Origin: Parastagonospora avenae f. sp. tritici 18332-5
Taxonomy: Eukaryota; Ascomycota; Dothideomycetes; Pleosporales; Phaeosphaeriaceae
Assembly (NCBI GenBank): GCA_022559985.1
Contig: JAFJTR010000016.1
Coordinates: forward strand, 186,001 to 250,000
Reading direction: 5' to 3'
Length of the DNA stretch: 64,000 bases
Made by a program: the position numbers and the translations under genes. The first letter of the stretch is position 1. Each line of letters starts with the position of its first letter. The notes beneath the pieces were generated by a model that did not search any database, had not been told where the DNA came from, and saw only the letters and a list, made by a program, of their open reading frames with translations. Positions 56,498 to 64,000 of this stretch are shown here, one piece after another.

Positions 56498-59400
56498 ATG
56501 GCACCCCCCGCGAACGGCGCAACGGCGCATATGGCGACAACGACACTCAAGGTTGAGGGAATGACATGCGGCGCATGCACTTCGGCTATCGAGTCTGGCT
56601 TTCAGGGTGTTGACGGCGTAGGGAATGTGTCTATAAGCCTGGTCATGGAGCGAGCGGTCATACAGCACGACCCAGAGACAATATCAGCGGAGCAGATCAA
56701 GGAGATTATCGAGGACAGGGGTTTCGATGCCGACGTGCTTTCAACGGACCTACCAAGCACCCAGACCACGGAAGACTACTTCCTGAGCGACTCTGAGGAT
56801 GAGGATGAGGTTCTTACCACCAACGTCGCGACAACCACGCTCTCTGTAGGTGGCATGACATGTGGCGCATGTACTTCTGCGGTAGAGGGCGCGTTCAAGG
56901 ACGTGGCAGGAATAAAGTCGTTCAGTATATCTTTGTTGTCGGAACGGGCCGTGATTGAGCATGACACCACAATAATCTCACCGGAGACGTTGGCCGAGAC
57001 AATCGAAGACACCGGCTTTGATGCCGAAGTACTGGATACCGTAGCCGCCACAGCAGCGCCCAAGAAGAGCAGGGGCAGTAAGAGGCAAAAGACGCTCACC
57101 ACCACCATAGCTGTGGAGGGCATGACCTGCGGCGCTTGCACCTCGGCGATCGAGGGCGGCTTCAAGGATGTTGAGGGCGTGTATCAGTTCAACATCAGCT
57201 TGCTGGCCAACCGCGCTGTGCTTGTTCACGACCCTGCAAAGCTCACCGAGGACCAGATTGTGGAGATCATCGAAGATCGAGGTTTCGACGCCAAGGTGTT
57301 GTCTTCTGTAGACGGCAGCATACAACACGCCTCTGCCACCAGCGGGCCCGTTCACCTCAAGATCTTTGGACTTCCGAATGCCAATGCAGCAGAAGACCTG
57401 GCAGTGTTACTTCAAAAGCACCCGGGCATTTCCTCTGCGTCAGTCAACTTCAGCACCTCGAGAGCAACCGTCCAGCGCAACCCTCAGATCATCGGCCTCC
57501 GGGCAACCGTTGAAGTGATCGAGGCTGCAGGATACAATGCGCTTGTTGCCGATCTCGATGACAACAACGCTCAACTTGAATCACTTGCAAAGACCAAAGA
57601 GATCAAAGAATGGCGAAACGCTGTCATCTTCTCAGCTTGGTTCGCCGTCCCCGTTTCTCTTACCAGCATGTTCATTCCCATGTTTCTGCCATTTCTCAAC
57701 TATGGTGGAATTCGCCTTATACCCGGTCTCTACTTGGGCGACGTCATTTGCCTCGTCTTGACCATCCCCGTGCAATTTGGAATCGGCAAGAGGTTCTACA
57801 TTTCTGCGTACAAGTCTCTCAGTCACGGCTCACCGACCATGGACGTTTTGGTCGTTCTTGGAACCTCCGCGGCCTTCTTTTTCAGTGTGGCGTCGATGTT
57901 GGTATCGCTGTTCAGTTCGCAGCATACCAAGCCCACAACTCTGTTTGACACCAGTACTATGCTCTTCACCTTCATAAGCTTGGGACGATACCTTGAGAAT
58001 TCAGCCAAGGGGCAGACCTCAAAAGCGCTTTCCAGGCTCATGTCACTAGCCCCATCCATGACCACCATCTATGCCGACCCCATTGCCGCAGCTAAGGCTG
58101 CGGAAGGCTGGGACCTTGGTGAGAAGACCGACCGCAACTCTGTCGACGGAAACGCTGCGGAAGAGCGGGTCATTGCTACTGAACTCATCGAGGTTGGTGA
58201 CGTCGTTATCCTTCGCCCAGGTGACAAGATTCCTGCAGATGGTACTGTAACCCGCGGCGAGTCTCATCTCGACGAAAGTATGGTTACTGGTGAAGCCATG
58301 CCGATTCTCAAGAAGAAGGGAGCACTCCTCATGGCTGGTACTGTCAACGGAGTTGGTCGTCTAGAGTTTGTTGTAACTCGAGCGGGTCGTGATACTCAGC
58401 TCAGCCAGATCGTTCGTCTCGTTCAGGAAGCGCAAACCAGCCGCGCACCCATTCAACGCCTGGCAGATACCGTCGCTGGCTACTTCATTCCAGTCATCAT
58501 CACTCTCGGCCTCGCAACCTTTGTCGCCTGGATGGTGCTCAGTCATATCCTGCCATACCCACCCAAGGTCTTCATGGATCACGCGAGTGGTGGTAAATTC
58601 ATGGTTTGTCTGAAGCTTTGTATTGCCGTTATTGTGTTCGCCTGTCCTTGCGCTTTGGGTCTGGCGACTCCCACTGCCGTCATGGTTGGTACTGGTGTTG
58701 GTGCCGAACAGGGCATCCTTGTCAAAGGTGGTGCTGCGCTCGAGACTGCTACCAAGGTCAACCACGTCGTGTTTGACAAGACCGGAACTCTCACTATCGG
58801 CAAAATGAGCGTGAGCAAGGCCGACATTCTTGGCGAGTGGGCAAGCCCTGATAAGAAGAACCTCTGGTGGACTCTAATCGGTCTAGCTGAAATGGGCTCG
58901 GAACATCCCATTGCAAAGGCCATTGTTGGTTCAGCAAAAGAGCACCTACGTCTCGGACCTGATGGCATCCTGGACGGCTCAGTCGGTGACTTTGAGGCTG
59001 TAGTTGGCAAAGGCATCACAGCTAATGTCGAAGCTGCTCTTTCCCAGGAACGCACACGCTACAAGGTCCTCATTGGTAACGTCGCCTTCCTCACCTCCGA
59101 AGGCGTCAACGTCCCCGATTTCACCGACGAACCCCTTACGCCAGCTGCAAATGCCAATCCACGATCAGGCCATGCTCGCTCTGCCGGTATTACAACTATC
59201 CACACAGCTATCGGCAAGACCTACACCGGTACTCTCTGCTTGTCCGACACGATCAAACCCTCTGCCCGCGCCGCTGTCCTTGCTCTCCGTCGTCTAGGCA
59301 TAACATCCTCCATCGTCACTGGCGACACCTCCGCCTCCGCTCTCGTCGTAGCAGCCGCAGTTGGCATCGACGCCGCGGACGTCCACGCATCCGCCACACC

Positions 59401-60001
59401 CTCAGACAAAAAAGCTATCGTCGCAGACCTCCAATCCCGCGGCCAAGTCGTCGGCATGGTCGGCGATGGAATCAACGACTCTCCCGCTCTCGCATCCGCC
59501 GACGTGGGTATTGCTCTATCCACCGGCACCGACGTCGCCATGGAAGCCGCATCCATTGTGCTCATGTCCAACACCGACCTCCTCGCCATCCCGGCCAGTC
59601 TACTCCTCAGCAAAGCCATCTTCTTCCGCATTAAACTCAACCTCGCCTGGGCGTGCGGATACAACTTCATCGGCCTCCCATTCGCTATGGGCTTCTTCCT
59701 GCCCTGGGGTCTATCATTGCATCCCATGGCCGCCGGCGCTGCTATGGCATGCTCATCCGTCAGCGTAGTGATGTCTTCCCTACACCTCAAGTTCTGGCAG
59801 CGACCGGCCTGGATGAAGGTTAGCACACTGGACCCCGGTGCGGACATATCTAAACGCGATCTGGAACAGGAGAATACGGTGAAGGTCGGCGTGCTGGGAA
59901 GTGCGGTCGAGTGGGTGAGAGATGCGTGGGAGGCGCGCAAGAGGAATAAGGAAGAGGCTGGGTATGCACCTGTGCCGTTGAGGGATATGGGTGAGAGTTA
60001 A
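56498..60001 (+). CDS. CCC2: Copper-transporting P-type ATPase (P1B, Ccc2-like)
   Basis: An intronless gene of 1167 residues. Three N-terminal heavy-metal-associated domains each carry GMTCGACTSA (from about residues 21, 119 and 208). A fourth domain-like stretch (about 287-360, starting VHLKIFGLPNANAAEDLAV) lacks CxxC. Then come membrane helices, the actuator loop (DESMVTGEAMP), the ion-site CPC in VFACPCALGLATP (about 716-718), the phosphorylated Asp in DKTGTLT (about 760) and the hinge GDGINDSPALASADVG. It pumps Cu(I) into the Golgi lumen to load secreted copper enzymes such as multicopper oxidases and laccases. Family length is usual for filamentous fungi. Confidence 0.97.
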   Translation: MAPPANGATAHMATTTLKVEGMTCGACTSAIESGFQGVDGVGNVSISLVMERAVIQHDPETISAEQIKEIIEDRGFDADVLSTDLPSTQTTEDYFLSDSEDEDEVLTTNVATTTLSVGGMTCGACTSAVEGAFKDVAGIKSFSISLLSERAVIEHDTTIISPETLAETIEDTGFDAEVLDTVAATAAPKKSRGSKRQKTLTTTIAVEGMTCGACTSAIEGGFKDVEGVYQFNISLLANRAVLVHDPAKLTEDQIVEIIEDRGFDAKVLSSVDGSIQHASATSGPVHLKIFGLPNANAAEDLAVLLQKHPGISSASVNFSTSRATVQRNPQIIGLRATVEVIEAAGYNALVADLDDNNAQLESLAKTKEIKEWRNAVIFSAWFAVPVSLTSMFIPMFLPFLNYGGIRLIPGLYLGDVICLVLTIPVQFGIGKRFYISAYKSLSHGSPTMDVLVVLGTSAAFFFSVASMLVSLFSSQHTKPTTLFDTSTMLFTFISLGRYLENSAKGQTSKALSRLMSLAPSMTTIYADPIAAAKAAEGWDLGEKTDRNSVDGNAAEERVIATELIEVGDVVILRPGDKIPADGTVTRGESHLDESMVTGEAMPILKKKGALLMAGTVNGVGRLEFVVTRAGRDTQLSQIVRLVQEAQTSRAPIQRLADTVAGYFIPVIITLGLATFVAWMVLSHILPYPPKVFMDHASGGKFMVCLKLCIAVIVFACPCALGLATPTAVMVGTGVGAEQGILVKGGAALETATKVNHVVFDKTGTLTIGKMSVSKADILGEWASPDKKNLWWTLIGLAEMGSEHPIAKAIVGSAKEHLRLGPDGILDGSVGDFEAVVGKGITANVEAALSQERTRYKVLIGNVAFLTSEGVNVPDFTDEPLTPAANANPRSGHARSAGITTIHTAIGKTYTGTLCLSDTIKPSARAAVLALRRLGITSSIVTGDTSASALVVAAAVGIDAADVHASATPSDKKAIVADLQSRGQVVGMVGDGINDSPALASADVGIALSTGTDVAMEAASIVLMSNTDLLAIPASLLLSKAIFFRIKLNLAWACGYNFIGLPFAMGFFLPWGLSLHPMAAGAAMACSSVSVVMSSLHLKFWQRPAWMKVSTLDPGADISKRDLEQENTVKVGVLGSAVEWVRDAWEARKRNKEEAGYAPVPLRDMGES

Positions 60002-60436
60002 AGCTGGGTTGGTGTTGATGTTGTCGTGAATGAGCATTTCTAGGATACCACTGCGTTGTTATATGTTGCTTTTTCATTTTATCACAACTTCGTTTTTGTC
60101 AAATGCTGCCTTTTGAAGGTTGGGTGTGTGGCTGTTGTGCACGGATGCGCAATGTGACTAAGATCAAGTGGAAATATGCTTCATGTTCCCGTCATGAATA
60201 GTTGCTCCCTTTTCGTATTAGGATAAAGGATGACTCGGTCTGAGAGTAGCCTAAGGTACCATCTATCAGACTGCCATCCCGCCATCCTCGCACTTCCACT
60301 AAACACAACTCATACTTTCCTGCAACAAAAGTTGCATTGATCCCTATCTTTTGCTAACCCTTACGCAGCATTTCAACGCCACTATAGCTCCTATTGTCGA
60401 GCAGTACGTACCGAGGTCCCGGATTGAATCTCATTT
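60002..60436. other. Convergent intergenic region
   Basis: It lies between the 3' ends of the copper ATPase and AtuA-like genes. It is AT-rich and no gene is seen. Confidence 0.35.
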
Positions 60437-62662
60437 TCACAGCTTACATCCCTCTCCACCCCTCTTATACCGTCCACCATGCGCTTCACACCGTCTCCCC
60501 TTAACAAACCCAACCGGCACCTCAACCTCCACATCCCTCAACCAATCCCCCATGCCCTTCGCAAACGAATCCAGCCGACTGCTCCCACTCACGCCGCGCC
60601 CCAGCACCCCATACACAACAAAATGCACCGCCATGATATGTGGAAACTCGACGCGCTCAACGAAGAACCTGTCGTCCCAGCTGTCTCCAAACATCTCCTG
60701 AAGTTTGCGCTTGGTCAGGTATGTGCGCAGCCAGGCCCAGCATTGCGCGTAGAGCCGGGAAGACGGCGGGTATGATGATGGCAAAGAGGTGGGGATGAAG
60801 AAGCCGATGTTTGCGTTTCCGCCTTTGTCGCCGGAGCGCGCGAGGACGATGTCGCCCAGCCGTGCGCGTGTAGTCGGGCCAAAATCCGCTATATCCGCGG
60901 GATTAGAGGTCTCGTAGCTTTCTCTCTTCGCGAGCGCCTCGAAGCGTGGCGGCGGTGTGGTTTTGAATTGGACAGGGCCTTCGGCTGTGAGCATGTTGAT
61001 CGATGTGTTCAACTTGTCTTGCGGCCAGATAGCAGGGTAGTACGAGATGTATGTTTTCGGCACAGCGGTCCGGTGGTCGCTCGTACTGTGGAAGCCGGAG
61101 TAATGCTGCATTGCAAATTCGCCGAGGAGACTCGCCAGCCCCAGGTTGGTGTTTGGATCACTGGCTTCAGCGAAGATCCTGCAGTACGTGGTGCTTCGAA
61201 GCTGGCTCTTGGGGTTTGATTCAGGCACGCCGATGCGCTGGAATTCGAGGACGTCGAATTTGTCGAGCAGGCCGAGACGCTTGAGGCCGAACCTGATCAT
61301 GCGCTCCCAAAGGTCGAATTTCTCGGATGTGCTGTAGCCGGTGGCGTTTACGACGATTTCGGATTGGTAGCCTGCGCGGTAGAAAATGGCGAGTTTGGTT
61401 GTTGGGGGTGGTGGAGCGCCTTTGATGCCCCATACTCGGACGCTTGATGATAGTTAGCAGATACTCAGTCAGCGTAAGTGAATAACAGTAAATATGATCA
61501 TACCGGTTTTTTGACACCTCCTCGACTTGCACGCCATCTAATATGGCCTTCACATCGCTATTGAGATACACATTTCCCTGCAACTCGTATAAGAACTGGC
61601 ACTTAACAGTATCCTCAGACACAAAACCATTCTTGCCGTCATGTTTCGTGAACACGCATCCTCCGTCTTTCTCAATTTCAGCAATGCCGAAAGAGATATC
61701 GTAAAGTTCGTCTAACGGGTACTCGTAAAACCCAGCGAAGTTCGAGCCTGTCACATACCCACTACATTCAATCAGATGGCCTGCGATCAGAGCTTGAGCT
61801 AGTTCGTCGTAGTCGGTGTCTTTCCATGAGTGCCAGTACCATGCTGCGCCGATAACCTGCAACATAATTATTAGACACTAACCATGAGGTACTTAACAAA
61901 CTTACTGGGCTTGCATCAGCGACTCTTCCAGCGATGATGATATCCGCGCCTTCTTCCAGTCCTCTCACAATCTCTCGAGCTCCCAGATACGCGTTGGCGC
62001 TGACGATAGGTTTGTCGCTCTTCTCCAGCAGATCTAGGCCGTGATCTGCGATTGTGACTTCACTGTTGTCTGAGTCAAGATGCGGCGGTAGGCCTTTCGC
62101 GCAAATGTCTTTCATCTCCTCGATCAAATTGTCGCCCAGCACATATGCGACTTTGAGATCGTAGCCTTTGCTCTTTACCTAATTTTTTTATCAGCAAATG
62201 GATCTGGCTTTGCTTTTATGACGGAGCTCAACCTTAGCCAAGGTCATATGCAATAGTAAAAACGCACTCACCAACTCTCGCACCTTCTCCGCTAACCCCT
62301 TCGGATTATGCGCGCCCCCGTTAATCACAACTTTAATCCGTTTCTTATTCAACAGATCAATTGTCTGCTCAATGCCATCCCAAGCCGTCTGTTCCCAGCC
62401 GGGATGTTTGCCTTCTGCATGCGCCTTGGCATTTTCAGCAATGTTGACTTCAGCCAGATAATCGCCGGTGATGAAGTCCACGTCCCCCAGGGATGCTTGG
62501 AGGTACATGTGGTAGCCGGGATCAGCTGACGGTGTTAGATTGGGAATAAGGAAGGGGCCGGTGTGGTGGAATGAGACCTTTGTAGCCGGAGCAGTTTGCG
62601 ATTCGAACGGGGCGGGTGCCGCGTTGTTGGGTCCATCTTGTGGTGTAGTTGGTAGTAGTCAT
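60437..62662 (-). CDS. AtuA-like (DUF1446) protein
   Basis: Five exons (62662-62578, 62525-62272, 62178-61906, 61856-61504, 61442-60437; introns 52, 93, 49 and 61 nt) encode 656 residues. The N-terminal AtuA/DUF1446 domain shows VRIANCSGY, MYLQASLGDVDFITGDYLAE, KVVINGGAHNPKGLAEKVRE, DIIIAGRVADASPVIGAAWY and AGHLIECSGYVTGSNF. The C-terminal ferredoxin-like part includes LGDIVLARSGDKGGNANIGF. Bacterial AtuA is tied to acyclic terpene (citronellol/geraniol) use; the fungal role is not settled. It is divergent from a class III CoA-transferase gene, which suggests a shared role in branched or acyl-CoA catabolism. All splice joins restore family sequence. Confidence 0.9.
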
Positions 62663-63154
62663 TTCGAACTATGTGACAGTCTTGAAACCGCGGGTTTGTG
62701 TAGGAACCGTTCAAGAGAGCTGACCAGATGTGGTACAAGGTATCGTCGCCGTTAGGCTGATTCAATATGAAGTACAAACACCTGCTAAATCGTACTTCAA
62801 GTAGTCCCGTGTTTTCGATTCACAATCACGTCCCGGAAAAGGTGTAACGATATACCAAGGTTCTCTCGTCCTCCATTGTACGAGTGCGGGGGCTGCTCGT
62901 TCCGTGATTGGTCGGAATGGTGATGGTGGGATGTCGACTACCTCGACTCGACCGAGGCGGCCGTGTGATAACCACTCTCACATGGGATTTGCACCAGACG
63001 GAGCGGGTACCGGAAGGTCTGTGTCCACCATAACGAATATGGAGCCGCGGCTATGGACAGTATAAAATGTCGCAAGTTGCACATTCTTGTTCTGAGAAAG
63101 ACGGAAATATACCATACAACTTGCAGTCCTCACCGAGACTGCTGAAGAACAGCC
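62663..63154. promoter_or_regulatory. Divergent promoter AtuA-like/CoA-transferase
   Basis: About 490 bp separate two opposite start codons, giving a likely shared control region. ACAGTATAAAATG at about 63057-63069, roughly 90 bp before the transferase ATG, has a TATA-like core. Confidence 0.45.
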
Positions 63155-64000
63155 ATGACGGGCAATAATAATGGGAAGGGGAACCCCTATTCAATCCCAC
63201 GAGAAACACAAAAGATCTTTGAGAATGGCATCCTGCAAAATCCACTCATCGCTCCAACACTACCGAAGGAGATCGAGGAATGTTCAAAGACCATCCGCTT
63301 TGAAGGCAGCGACACGCCTAGTATACCCATCAACTGGAGATTCGCTGAGAGCATCTCAGCTCTCAAGGGACTAGAGGCGGCCATGGTGAATGTACTGCTG
63401 AAGCAGAAATACGGCGTCGAGCCACAAGAAGCCGTAATCAATACGTGAGTCTCTAACGTACAAACTAGCATGCAGCTTTCACTGATAACTTCCACAAGCA
63501 ATCACGCTCAGCTCTTCTTCATGTCAATCTTACTCAACACCATCGACCCAAAAGGCGAAGCAATCGACGTCAACTCAGTGTCCACACCAGAAGGCAAAGC
63601 AGCCTACCAAAAATACTTCAAGAACTGCGACCTGCACAATGCGTCAAACAGCGTGTACCGCACTGCAGCAACCAATATCTACCGCTGCAAAGACGGCAGA
63701 TACTTCCATCTGCACGGCTCCATGAACCCCGGTCCGACGCAAGACAGCATCGGCCTGCCACACGACATGCACGTCTCAGCACCTGAAGAAGCATATGCTC
63801 CATATCAGGAGAAATTGTCAAAGATCGATTCAGGAGAAATGCAATCCCGCGCGTCAGACACGTACAAACAAGCCGGCACAATCTGCTTCGCGCCCTCGGA
63901 ATTCAAGGATACCGCGCATGCAAAGGCAAACACCCACACCGGCCTGTTTTCCCTCCACGCCCACGCAAACCCCCTCCAGAAAGCATGCTGGTGGCCCAGC
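63155..64000 (+). CDS. Class III CoA-transferase (CaiB/BaiF family), 3' truncated
   Basis: Exon 1 is 63155-63444; after a 54-nt intron exon 2 starts at 63499 and runs off the window. About 263 residues are visible. The N-terminal part (YSIPRETQKIFENGILQNPL, INWRFAESISALKGLEAAMV) and NHAQLFFMSILLNTIDPKGE with YRCKDGRYFHLHGSMNPGPT match fungal CaiB/BaiF-like proteins. These move CoA between acids or racemise 2-methylacyl-CoA. The catalytic Asp region cannot be judged from the part seen, so the exact reaction is open. The start ATG has no upstream alternative in frame. Confidence 0.85.

Overview
The window is nuclear DNA of a filamentous ascomycete (Pezizomycotina). A Dothideomycete is my best guess, but the class is inference. 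The signs are short introns (46-131 nt, mostly about 50) with GTRAGT donors and CTAAC-like branch sites, a HET-domain gene, a NoxA-type NADPH oxidase, a fused HIS4, a CBM1-GH10 xylanase, and a pogo/Fot1-type transposon killed by C:G to T:A changes that look like repeat-induced point mutation (RIP). All gene models were built by hand by joining exons so that frame and conserved protein motifs agree.

Layout. 0-9 kb: the 3' part of an arrestin-like adaptor with a PPxY motif, a frameshifted DUF3176 membrane-protein gene, a HET-domain gene with a small second exon, an AT-rich spacer and a secreted type-B carboxylesterase. 9-14 kb: an accessory island holding a decayed HET-like fragment, a degenerate Fot1-like element, a broken ankyrin-repeat gene and a 388-bp inverted-repeat (MITE-like) element. 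14-30 kb: housekeeping and developmental genes, namely mitochondrial lysyl-tRNA synthetase, NoxA, a 3.1-kb gene-poor stretch, a small four-helix membrane protein, a xylitol/polyol dehydrogenase, an EFM2-like lysine methyltransferase, and the divergent VPS28/NOC2 pair.

30-46 kb: an AflR-type Zn2Cys6 regulator next to a peroxisomal fatty-acyl ABC half transporter, a DUF4360 secreted protein, an aldehyde dehydrogenase, a small unknown protein and a GH10 xylanase. 46-64 kb: HIS4, an epoxide hydrolase with an optional last exon ending in a PTS1-like tripeptide, a conserved unknown protein, COP9 signalosome subunit 7, a CCC2-type copper ATPase, and a divergent pair of an AtuA-like (DUF1446) protein and a class III CoA-transferase cut by the window end.

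Functional threads. Xylan and pentose use is represented by the GH10 enzyme and the xylitol dehydrogenase. Acyl-CoA or branched-chain catabolism is suggested by PXA1, the AtuA-like protein, the CoA-transferase and the aldehyde dehydrogenase. No secondary-metabolite core enzyme accompanies the AflR-type regulator. The most unusual signals are two neighbouring genes at 53-55 kb whose frames continue past a TAG into coding-looking sequence, the optional PTS1-like exon of the epoxide hydrolase, and the RIP-like transposon with its flanking relics. No tRNA, rRNA or CRISPR feature was found.
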